DNA of 5,802 nucleotides from Janthinobacterium sp. (GTDB lineage Bacteria > Pseudomonadota > Gammaproteobacteria > Burkholderiales > Burkholderiaceae_D), in contig DMYQ01000116.1 of the NCBI GenBank assembly GCA_003482555.1, forward strand, positions 1-5,802, written 5' to 3'. This document shows positions 1-4,786 of this stretch, one piece after another. The first letter of the stretch is position 1, and each line of letters opens with the position of its first letter. The position numbers and the translations under genes are program-made. A model generated the notes under the pieces. The model saw nothing but the letters and a program-made list of their open reading frames with translations, was not told the origin of the DNA and did no database searches.

Positions 1-40
1 CCTGAGGCGAGGTTAGGAAAAACAGGCCTTTGCGGAATTT

Positions 41-72
41 TCCAATGCCAGAAAACAAAGGTTTTCATTGGA
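41..72 (-). repeat. AT-rich hairpin at the 3' end of tRNA-Gly
   Basis: GAAAAC (51-56) and GTTTTC (61-66) form a perfect 6-bp stem with a four-base loop. Around it, TCCAAT (41-46) can pair with ATTGGA (67-72), leaving a four-base bulge (47-50). The outer arm includes the tRNA discriminator base and CCA (69-72). On the transcribed strand no T-run follows directly, so this is not a standard intrinsic terminator. It may act in 3' processing or as a weak termination signal, or it may have no function. Confidence 0.35.
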
Positions 73-142
73 GCGGGTGAAGGGAATCGAACCCTCGTCG
101 TAAGCTTGGGAAGCTTCTGCTCTACCATTGAGCTACACCCGC
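69..142 (-). tRNA. tRNA-Gly, anticodon CCC
   Basis: On the minus strand the sequence folds as a complete 74-nt tRNA with an encoded CCA (69-71). The acceptor stem GCGGGTG pairs with CACCCGC (136-142 with 73-79). The D arm is GCTC/GAGC with an AATGGTA loop. The anticodon loop is TTCCCAA, giving anticodon CCC (108-110), which reads GGG glycine codons. The T loop is TTCGATT. Overall it closely resembles E. coli glyU-type tRNA-Gly(CCC). One oddity is that the outermost pair of the anticodon stem is a G-A mismatch (GAAGC against GCTTA), while the other four pairs are Watson-Crick. No neighbouring tRNA is visible, so it appears to be a single-gene transcript, although transcription could continue past the left edge. 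The fold and identity are read directly from the sequence; the functional call rests on the conserved tRNA pattern. Confidence 0.97.
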
Positions 143-422
143 GAAGCCTGCATTTTACGCGAATTCCCCATCGATTGGCAAACTTGTACGCCGGCCGGCG
201 CCGTGCCAACCGGGCTTGCCGCGTCGCGCGCCGCACGCTGCCCCCTTTGACCGCCCCTTGCCTAGTCGATCTTGAAGCGCGCCCGATCAGTGCCAGGGCG
301 GTACATCGACCGGCCGCCATCAACATGCCGCGCGTATCTCATGTTCAGTTTGCCTATGTTCGCCCGCGTACAGACCCTGAGCTCCCGCCCCTCTATTCTG
401 GGAACTTCACTGGAGAACAAAC
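143..422. other. Noncoding stretch between tRNA-Gly and the PRC-barrel gene
   Basis: No credible gene is seen in these 280 bases; the open frames crossing it have no family resemblance. The left part holds the minus-strand tRNA promoter. Just beyond it lies a 12-bp perfect palindrome, CGCCGGCCGGCG (189-200). The right part must contain the promoter of the PRC-barrel gene, but no convincing -35/-10 pair was found. A GGAACTT at 401-407 resembles an ECF/sigma-E -35 box but lies too close to the start codon to be used. A good Shine-Dalgarno (GGAG, 412-415) precedes the ATG at 423. Confidence 0.6.
152..181 (-). promoter_or_regulatory. sigma70-like promoter for tRNA-Gly
   Basis: Reading the minus strand, a TTGCCA -35 element (176-181) is separated by 18 bases from a TAAAAT -10 element (152-157). 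The -10 ends nine bases before the mature tRNA 5' end at 142, so the expected leader is only a few nucleotides. Each hexamer differs from the consensus at few positions and the placement fits a stable RNA gene. The segment around +1 (143-151 on the plus strand) is moderately GC-rich, but no clear discriminator could be assigned. This is a motif-based inference. Confidence 0.6.
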
Positions 423-836
423 ATGAGCTATCTGGAACACGACACGCTGGGCATGTACAAGGCCCACAAAGGACCGGGGCCGCACCTGATGGGCGCCAAT
501 ACCTTGATCGGCAACAAGGTCGTCAACGGTAAAGAAGAAGAACTCGGCGAGATCAAGGAAATCATGCTCGACATGCGCAGCGGCAAAGTGTCCTACGCGG
601 TCATGTCCTTTGGCGGCTTCATGGGCTTGGGCGACAAATTGTTTGTCGTGCCCTGGCCTTCGCTGACCCTCGATACCGTCGAGAAGCGCTTCGTGCTCGA
701 TGTCGAGATCGCCCACCTCGTCAATGCGCCCGGTTTCGAAAAAGACGCCTGGCCCGACATGAGCGACGCCGAATGGGTCGCCGAATTGCATGCGTACTAC
801 GGCACCAAGGCGTATCAAGATTCGCCATTGCAGTAA
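423..836 (+). CDS. PRC-barrel domain protein
   Basis: This 137-residue soluble protein has no signal peptide and no membrane segment. Residues about 25-90 match the PRC-barrel fold: a start NTLIGNKVVN, then an acidic EEELGEIKEIMLD stretch, a beta segment GKVSYAVMSFGG, and the closing LGDKLFVVPWPSLTL. The tail (about 105-123) carries the WPDMSDAEW motif often seen after this domain in proteobacterial stand-alone PRC proteins. PRC barrels are small beta-barrels found in the photosynthetic reaction centre H subunit and in RimM. The stand-alone versions are widespread and often stress- or envelope-associated, but their molecular role is not established. The ATG at 423 is supported by GGAG seven bases upstream. 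A microprotein gene follows 45 bases downstream with no terminator between, suggesting one transcript. The family call is firm; the function is unknown. Confidence 0.9.
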   Translation: MSYLEHDTLGMYKAHKGPGPHLMGANTLIGNKVVNGKEEELGEIKEIMLDMRSGKVSYAVMSFGGFMGLGDKLFVVPWPSLTLDTVEKRFVLDVEIAHLVNAPGFEKDAWPDMSDAEWVAELHAYYGTKAYQDSPLQ

Positions 837-868
837 TGCGGCGACATTAAAAAATTACCACTACACAC

Positions 869-874
869 AAGGAG
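869..874 (+). promoter_or_regulatory. Strong Shine-Dalgarno of the 19-residue gene
   Basis: AAGGAG lies seven bases before the ATG at 882. It is the main reason to accept the very short frame at 882-941 as translated. Confidence 0.75.
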
Positions 875-881
875 ATCCACC

Positions 882-941
882 ATGTATATCGGCCTCGGCA
901 CTATCGTCTTAATCATCATCCTGGTACTCATTTTCAAATAA
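882..941 (+). CDS. 19-residue single-TM microprotein
   Basis: A 20-codon frame, ATG at 882 to TAA at 939-941, encodes MYIGLGTIVLIIILVLIFK. From about residue 5 to 18 it is an uninterrupted aliphatic stretch, long enough for most of one transmembrane helix, and it ends in a single Lys that would mark the cytoplasmic side. The start is marked by an AAGGAG Shine-Dalgarno (869-874) seven bases before the ATG, the strongest in the window. It lies 45 bases downstream of the PRC-barrel gene and is probably co-transcribed with it. No named family was recognised; small hydrophobic proteins of this kind often bind or regulate larger membrane complexes, but that is only an analogy. The main support for a real gene is the strong ribosome-binding site together with the clean hydrophobic composition. 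Confidence 0.72.
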   Translation: MYIGLGTIVLIIILVLIFK

Positions 942-963
942 GCAGCCCTTCAATTTTGCATCA

Positions 964-1006
964 GGCAAGGACGGACCGCGCGGCTCAACGCGCATCCGTC
1001 CTTGTC
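964..1006. repeat. Large GC-rich hairpin downstream of the microprotein gene
   Basis: CAAGGACGGA (966-975) and TCCGTCCTTG (995-1004) are perfect inverted repeats, extended by one G-T and one G-C pair to 964/1006. Inside, GCGCG (978-982) pairs with CGCGC (989-993) around the loop GCTCAA. This gives a stem of about 12 plus 5 pairs. Its position 22 bases after the microprotein stop suggests a transcript end or an mRNA-stabilising structure. Neither strand has a following T-run, so a classic intrinsic terminator is not supported. Confidence 0.6.
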
Positions 1007-1043
1007 CACATCCGCCCTTGTTCCCAATCCGTCCGTGTTCACA
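994..1043 (+). repeat. Three degenerate 16-17 bp tandem repeats
   Basis: Three head-to-tail copies begin with ATCCG: ATCCGTCCTTGTCCAC (994-1009), ATCCGCCCTTGTTCCCA (1010-1026) and ATCCGTCCGTGTTCACA (1027-1043). The shared core is ATCCGYCCKTGTYC. The first copy is also the right arm of the hairpin at 964-1006, so copies two and three could compete for pairing with the left arm. A further isolated ATCCGCCC is at 1071-1078. Function is unknown. Confidence 0.6.
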
Positions 1044-1227
1044 TTAACGGGCCGCGCGCCGCAAGATCCCATCCGCCCGATCGGCGCAGGCAAACCCCGT
1101 TTTCCGGTATTTCAGCGCACTTCTGCGTTAAATCGTTACAAACTTCCCATCTTATGCGAGCATGACAACCGGCTGATCCACCCAGCCCGCCCCGCGCATG
1201 CCCGGGCGTATCATCAGAGAACCGCAT

Positions 1228-1232
1228 AAGGG
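1228..1232 (+). promoter_or_regulatory. Shine-Dalgarno that places the cytochrome b start
   Basis: AAGGG lies eight bases before the ATG at 1241. It overlaps an upstream in-frame GTG at 1232, so it favours the ATG as the start. The GTG itself has only a poor AGAGAA-like sequence upstream. Confidence 0.55.
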
Positions 1233-1240
1233 TGTCTATC

Positions 1241-2083
1241 ATGGAAATCGCAGGATCGTCCGCCCCCGTGGCGCGGCCGTACTATCGCCATCGCCTGCTG
1301 GTGCGCATCACGCACTGGATCAACGCGGTATCGCTGGCCATTCTTTTCATGAGCGGCCTGGGCATCTTCAACGCCCACCCATCGCTGTACTGGGGCGACT
1401 CTTCCTACAATGGCCGGCCGGCCCTGCTGGAAATCAGCGCCATCGACGATCCCGCGCCGCGGGGCCAGTTGCGCGTCTTCGGCCACACCTTCGACACCAC
1501 CGGCGTGCTGGGCCTGTCCAGCGCCAACGGCCAGCCGCGACGGCGCGCGTTTCCATCCTGGCTCACCGTGCCCGGACCGTATTCGCTGGCCGCTGCGCGC
1601 CTGTGGCATTTCTTCTTTGCCTGGCTGCTGGTGATCAACGGCTTGCTGTATCTGGTGAACGCCATCGTAACCGGCCACCTGAAACGCGACCTCGCACCCG
1701 ACGCGCAAGAGATGCGCGGCATCGGCGCCTCGATCCGCGAGCATGTGCGCTTCAAGCATCCCGAAGGCGCGGCGGCCATGCGCTACAACGTCTTGCAAAA
1801 ACTGGCTTATCTGATCGTGATTTTCATCCTGCTGCCGCTGATAGTGCTGATGGGCATGGCCATGTCGCCCATGCTCGACACCGTGTTGGGCGGCTGGGTC
1901 GACTGGTTCGGCGGGCGCCAGTCGGCGCGCACCATCCACTTTATCGTGGCCTGGCTCTTGTTCGGCTTTGTACTGATCCACCTGTTCGAGGTGCTCATCA
2001 GCGGCGCGTGGAATCAGCTGCGCTCCATGATCACCGGCTATTATTTTGTCAAACCCGAGTCGAAAAAAGGGACGCAACCATGA
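1241..2083 (+). CDS. Dihaem cytochrome b membrane subunit
   Basis: This 280-residue protein has four predicted membrane helices at about 23-43, 118-140, 183-206 and 230-254. Helices 1, 2 and 4 carry His residues placed to bind two b haems: His25 in the RITHWIN motif, His123 in RLWHFFFAW, and His233 and His247 in TIHFIVAW and LIHLFEV. This is the pattern of the cytochrome b561/formate dehydrogenase gamma/thiosulfate reductase cytochrome b group. The long loop 44-117 between helices 1 and 2 is also seen in members paired with molybdopterin proteins. It should pass electrons between the quinone pool and the periplasmic molybdoenzyme encoded by the next gene, with which it overlaps (ATGA, 2080-2083). 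The ATG at 1241 is preferred over the GTG at 1232 because the Shine-Dalgarno AAGGG (1228-1232) is correctly spaced only for the ATG. Direction of electron flow and substrate are unknown. Confidence 0.88.
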   Translation: MEIAGSSAPVARPYYRHRLLVRITHWINAVSLAILFMSGLGIFNAHPSLYWGDSSYNGRPALLEISAIDDPAPRGQLRVFGHTFDTTGVLGLSSANGQPRRRAFPSWLTVPGPYSLAAARLWHFFFAWLLVINGLLYLVNAIVTGHLKRDLAPDAQEMRGIGASIREHVRFKHPEGAAAMRYNVLQKLAYLIVIFILLPLIVLMGMAMSPMLDTVLGGWVDWFGGRQSARTIHFIVAWLLFGFVLIHLFEVLISGAWNQLRSMITGYYFVKPESKKGTQP

Positions 2084-2853
2084 ACCATCAGCACATCGGC
2101 AAGCGCCGCTTCCTGCGCCGCGCCTTGGCCGGCGCCGGCGCCCTCTTCCTCGGCGGCTGCGACCGCCTGAACGACACGACCTGGTTTCCCAAGTTGCTGA
2201 CGGCCGGCGAAAGCCTGAGCCTGAATGTCCACAAGGCGCTGCTGCCGCGATTGTCGATGGCGCAGGAATTCCCCGCCTCGGCGCTGTCGCCCACCTTCCG
2301 CAGCAACGGTACCAGTGAGCCGGACAATGAGGATTATCAAACGCTGGCGGAAAACGATTTCAAGGATTGGCGCTTGAGCGTCGACGGCCTGGTGCAGGAA
2401 AAAATGCAGTTTTCACTGGCGCAGTTGCGGTCCATGCCGAGCCGCACGCAAATCACGCGCCACGATTGCGTCGAAGGCTGGAGCGCGATCGGGAAGTGGA
2501 AGGGCGTGCCCCTGAAAGCCCTGCTCGAGGCGGTACGCCCGGCCGCCGGCGCCAAGTATATTGTCTTTCACTGCGCCGATCCAATGAACGACGACGGCAC
2601 CAGTCCGTATTACGAGAGCATCGATATGGACGATGGTGTTCATCCACAAACCATACTGGCCTATGAACTCAACGATCAGATCTTGCCCATGGAGAATGGC
2701 GCGCCCCTGCGGCTGCGGGTCGAGCGGCAACTCGGGTACAAGCAGGCAAAATATTTGATGCGGATCGAACTGGTCGACAGCCTGGAGCATATCCACGGCG
2801 GCAAAGGGGGATATTGGGAAGACCACGGCTATGCGTGGTACGCCGGCATTTGA
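2080..2853 (+). CDS. Molybdopterin oxidoreductase, SUOX/MsrP superfamily, Tat lipoprotein
   Basis: This 257-residue protein starts at an ATG overlapping the upstream stop, with AAGGGA (2067-2072) seven bases before it. Residues 8-26 form an export signal: KRRFLRR followed by a hydrophobic AGAGALFLGG. This resembles a twin-arginine signal, although strict alignment to (S/T)RRxFLK puts Lys8-Arg9 at the RR position. LGGC (24-27) is a lipobox, so Cys27 would be lipidated, with Asp28 at +2. Residues about 95-235 match the oxidoreductase molybdopterin-binding fold. The motif RHDCVEGWSAIGKWKGVPL contains Cys130, the expected molybdenum ligand, and later motifs include ALEYELN-like LAYELNDQILPMENGAPLRL (193-212) and the QLGYKQAKY segment. 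It is shorter than MsrP (about 330 residues) and is paired with a cytochrome b of the thiosulfate-reductase type rather than an MsrQ-type protein. It is probably a periplasmic, membrane-anchored reductase or dehydrogenase; the substrate (sulfoxide, sulfite or other) cannot be read from the sequence. Confidence 0.9.
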   Translation: MNHQHIGKRRFLRRALAGAGALFLGGCDRLNDTTWFPKLLTAGESLSLNVHKALLPRLSMAQEFPASALSPTFRSNGTSEPDNEDYQTLAENDFKDWRLSVDGLVQEKMQFSLAQLRSMPSRTQITRHDCVEGWSAIGKWKGVPLKALLEAVRPAAGAKYIVFHCADPMNDDGTSPYYESIDMDDGVHPQTILAYELNDQILPMENGAPLRLRVERQLGYKQAKYLMRIELVDSLEHIHGGKGGYWEDHGYAWYAGI

Positions 2854-2863
2854 CGGGGGCGGA

Positions 2864-2909
2864 TCGGGGCGCGAATCCGGGTGAAAATCGCAACGCGAAT
2901 CGCAGCGAA
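2864..2909. repeat. Degenerate 12-bp tandem repeat
   Basis: Ten bases after the molybdoenzyme stop, four units follow head to tail: TCGGGGCGCGAA (2864-2875), TCCGGGTGAAAA (2876-2887), TCGCAACGCGAA (2888-2899) and a 10-base TCGCAGCGAA (2900-2909). All begin TC and end GAA or AAA. The block ends two bases short of the last sense codon of the flagellin relic, so repeat expansion or slippage may have altered that gene's end. Function is unknown. Confidence 0.5.
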
Positions 2910-2911
2910 TA

Positions 2912-3052
2912 GCGCAGCAGTTGCAAAGCCTGCCTGGGCTGGGCATTGGCCTGCGCCAGCATGGCGACGCCGGATTGCTGCAAGATCTGGGTGCGCGTCA
3001 ATTGCGTCGTTACGCTGGCGTAGTCGGTCTCAGCATGGACGGCCGCCTTCAC
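2912..3052 (-). pseudogene. Flagellin C-terminal remnant
   Basis: The minus-strand frame from 3052 down to 2912 encodes about 47 residues whose last 40 look like the D0 C-terminal helix of flagellin: ETDYASVTTQLTRTQILQQ, then SGVAMLAQANAQPRQALQLLR. In intact flagellins the pattern DxDYAxExxxLTxxQILQQAGxAMLAQAN ends in LLR or LLG and a stop. Here the codon after LLR is TAT (2909-2911), one base change from TAA or TAG, and the frame runs on antisense into the molybdoenzyme gene. Upstream, the frame meets a stop at 3062-3064, so the D1 and N-terminal regions (hundreds of residues) are missing. There is no ATG; only a GTG at 3052 is available, with a poor ribosome-binding site. It is therefore read as a truncated relic. 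A less likely alternative is a small YjfB-like motility protein. The resemblance is from memory of the family, not from a search. Confidence 0.68.
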
Positions 3053-3053
3053 G

Positions 3054-3096
3054 GGATAGCTTCACGGCGCCGTTTGCCTCATAATCAAAGCTATCC
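3054..3096. repeat. 9-bp spaced inverted repeat around a 10-bp palindrome
   Basis: GGATAGCTT (3054-3062) and AAGCTATCC (3088-3096) are perfect inverted repeats separated by 25 bases. Inside lies the perfect palindrome ACGGCGCCGT (3064-3073). A -10-like CATAAT (3080-3085) sits just before the right arm and 34 bases upstream of the start at 3120. The arrangement could be an operator controlling the TPR-glycosyltransferase gene, or a structured leader. No good -35 was found for the CATAAT, so the promoter part is weak. Confidence 0.5.
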
Positions 3097-3119
3097 GCGA
3101 CTCTGTTCAGGTTGATGTC

Positions 3120-4706
3120 ATGACGAAAAGCCAAACCCATAAACTGCAAGCCCAGGCCATCGGCGCCACCTTGCAAAAGGCCATTACGCAACATCAGCGG
3201 GGCGAGCTGCAAGCGGCCGCCGCCCTCTACCTTCAGATACTCGAGCTCGAGCCCGACCACTTCGACGCCCTGCACCTGCTCGGCGTCTTCGCCCTGCAGA
3301 CCAAGGACGCGCAAGCCGCGTTCGACCTGATCAGCCGGGCCGTCGCCCTCAATCCCGAGCAAGTGCTGGCCCAGTCGAACCTGGGCGCGGCGCTGCAGCA
3401 ATTGCGCCGTTTCGACGACGCCCTGCGCTGCTACGACAATGCGCTGCGGCTTGACCCGGATCACCTGCAGTCGCTCAACAATTGCGGCGTGACCTTGCAG
3501 GAAATGAAACGCTACGCCGACGCGGCCGCCTGTTTCGAGCGCGCGCTGCGCCTGGTGCCGGGCGACCTGGACGCGCTCAACAACCTGGCCAACGCCTTCA
3601 TCGACTTGCGCCGCTTCGACGAAGCCCTGATCTGCCTCGACCAGGTGCTGGCCGCCAATCCGCGCCATGTGGCGGCCCACTTCAACCGCGGCAACGCCCT
3701 GCAGCACTGCAACCGCACCGATGAAGCCTTGCTCAACTATTCCAGCGCGCTCGAACTCGACCCCACCCACCTCGACGCCCATTTCAACGCGGGCGTATGC
3801 CGCCTGCTGAGCGGCGACTTTGAAGGCGGCTGGCCCGAATACGAGTGGCGCCTGAAAAAAGAGGTTTACCGCGGCCTGCGGGAGGAATTCGCGCAAGCGC
3901 CCTGGCGCGGCCAGGCGCTGCGGGGGAAAACCATCCTCGTGTACGCCGAGCAAGACTACGGCGACACCCTGCAGTTCGTGCGCTACGTGGCGCCGCTGGC
4001 CGCCTTGGGCGCGAAGGTGCTGCTGCGCGTGCAAGCCCCGCTCAAACCCCTGCTGCACGGCATAGCCGGGGCGCACCGGGTGCTTGCCAACGGCGAAGCC
4101 CTGCCTCCCTTCGATTATCACTGTCCTTTGATGAGCCTGCCGCTTGCCCTGGGCACCCGCCTCGACACCATACCCGCCGCCGCCCAAGCCTACCTGGGCT
4201 GCGACGCCGGCCGCGCCCGCGCCTGGCAAGCCCGGCTCGGTGAAAAGACCCTGCCGCGGGTCGGCCTCATGTGGAGCGGCAACGCCGCCCACGACAACGA
4301 CGGCGCCCGCTCCATCCCCCTGATCCGCTGCGCCGCCCTGCTCGTCCCGGGAATACAATTCGTGTCGCTGCAAAAAGAACTGGGCGCCGTCGACAGGATC
4401 ATGCTGGAAAACCGGCCCGAGCTTGGCCGCTTTCCCGAACTGCAAACCGACTTCGCCGAAACGGCGGCCCTGCTGGCGCAGATGGATCTGGTCATCACGG
4501 TCGACACCTCGGTGGCCCATCTGGCCGCCGCGATGGGCAAGCCGGTCTGGATACTCTTGCCCTTCGCGCCAGACTGGCGCTGGATGCTGGGCCGCGACGA
4601 CAGCCCCTGGTACGCCGGCGCGACGCTGTTCCGGCAGACGGCCGTGGGCGACTGGGACGGCGTGCTGGCGCGCGTCGCCGAGAGGCTGCGGGCGTTCGCG
4701 CCCTGA
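3120..4706 (+). CDS. TPR protein with C-terminal glycosyltransferase domain
   Basis: This 528-residue cytoplasmic-type protein has no signal peptide or membrane helix. Residues about 16-245 hold six or so 34-residue TPR units with typical pattern residues, for example FDDALRCYDNALRLDPDH (98-115) and RTDEALLNYSSALELDPTH (199-217). Residues about 264-525 form a GT-B-like domain related to the heptosyltransferase/GT9 group. Signature stretches are YAEQDYGDTLQFVRYV (275-290), VGLMWSGN (381-388), FVSLQKE (414-420), and DTSVAHLAAAMGKPVWILLP (462-481) followed by PDWRW (484-488). The TPR part would bind the acceptor protein and the C-terminal part would transfer a nucleotide-sugar-derived glycan. 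The same domain order occurs in FlmG, the flagellin glycosyltransferase of Caulobacter, and here a flagellin relic lies just upstream on the opposite strand. The start at 3120 has only a weak AGG (3109-3111) before it. It is convergent with the Sel1 gene. The acceptor and sugar are inferred, not shown. Confidence 0.85.
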   Translation: MTKSQTHKLQAQAIGATLQKAITQHQRGELQAAAALYLQILELEPDHFDALHLLGVFALQTKDAQAAFDLISRAVALNPEQVLAQSNLGAALQQLRRFDDALRCYDNALRLDPDHLQSLNNCGVTLQEMKRYADAAACFERALRLVPGDLDALNNLANAFIDLRRFDEALICLDQVLAANPRHVAAHFNRGNALQHCNRTDEALLNYSSALELDPTHLDAHFNAGVCRLLSGDFEGGWPEYEWRLKKEVYRGLREEFAQAPWRGQALRGKTILVYAEQDYGDTLQFVRYVAPLAALGAKVLLRVQAPLKPLLHGIAGAHRVLANGEALPPFDYHCPLMSLPLALGTRLDTIPAAAQAYLGCDAGRARAWQARLGEKTLPRVGLMWSGNAAHDNDGARSIPLIRCAALLVPGIQFVSLQKELGAVDRIMLENRPELGRFPELQTDFAETAALLAQMDLVITVDTSVAHLAAAMGKPVWILLPFAPDWRWMLGRDDSPWYAGATLFRQTAVGDWDGVLARVAERLRAFAP

Positions 4707-4786
4707 AGAGGTGGCGGCCGCGATGCGCGGCGCCGGCTTGCGCTTCAAAATGTCGTAGCAATCAAAAGGATGCCGCGTCGGCGCAC

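Larger units (their letters stand above)
942..1240. other. Noncoding stretch upstream of the cytochrome b gene
   Basis: Apart from the hairpin and tandem repeats in its first third, no gene is supported here; the short open frames overlap and have no family resemblance. It should contain the promoter of the cytochrome b/molybdoenzyme operon. The AT-richer part around 1121-1155 is the likeliest place, with TTAAAT (1128-1133) and CTTATG (1151-1156) as possible -10 elements, but neither has a properly spaced -35. A short direct repeat, GTTAAA/GTTACA (1127-1132 and 1135-1140, 8-bp spacing), could be a regulator half-site pair. That is speculative. Confidence 0.5.

Noticed and set aside
1..50. Attachment site or integrated element next to the tRNA gene
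   Set aside because: No integrase and no direct repeat of the tRNA 3' end is visible within the window; the left flank is too short to judge.
401..407. GGAACTT as an ECF/sigma-E -35 element for the PRC-barrel gene
   Set aside because: A matching -10 would fall inside the coding region, after the start codon and its Shine-Dalgarno, so it cannot drive this gene as annotated.
393..818. A 141-residue minus-strand open frame opposite the PRC-barrel gene
   Set aside because: The plus strand encodes a recognisable PRC-barrel protein with an RBS; the antisense product resembles no family.
994..1043. CRISPR-like array
   Set aside because: The 16-17 bp units are directly adjacent with no spacers and they diverge from each other, so they are ordinary degenerate tandem repeats.
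1214..2077. A 287-residue minus-strand open frame opposite the cytochrome b gene
   Set aside because: It is rich in His, Gln and Arg without any recognisable motif, the usual antisense image of membrane-helix codons; the plus strand has a coherent dihaem cytochrome.
1198..2079. N-terminal extension of the molybdoenzyme frame back to an ATG at 1198
   Set aside because: The extension overlaps the whole cytochrome b gene in another frame and has shadow-like composition. The ATG at 2080 has a good Shine-Dalgarno and is followed directly by an export signal.
4764..4782. Intrinsic terminator between the convergent glycosyltransferase and Sel1 genes
   Set aside because: The stem is only four pairs (GCCG/CGGC) and is followed by four bases and then just four Ts on the minus strand. 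It is too weak for a separate feature and is mentioned only in the Sel1 entry.
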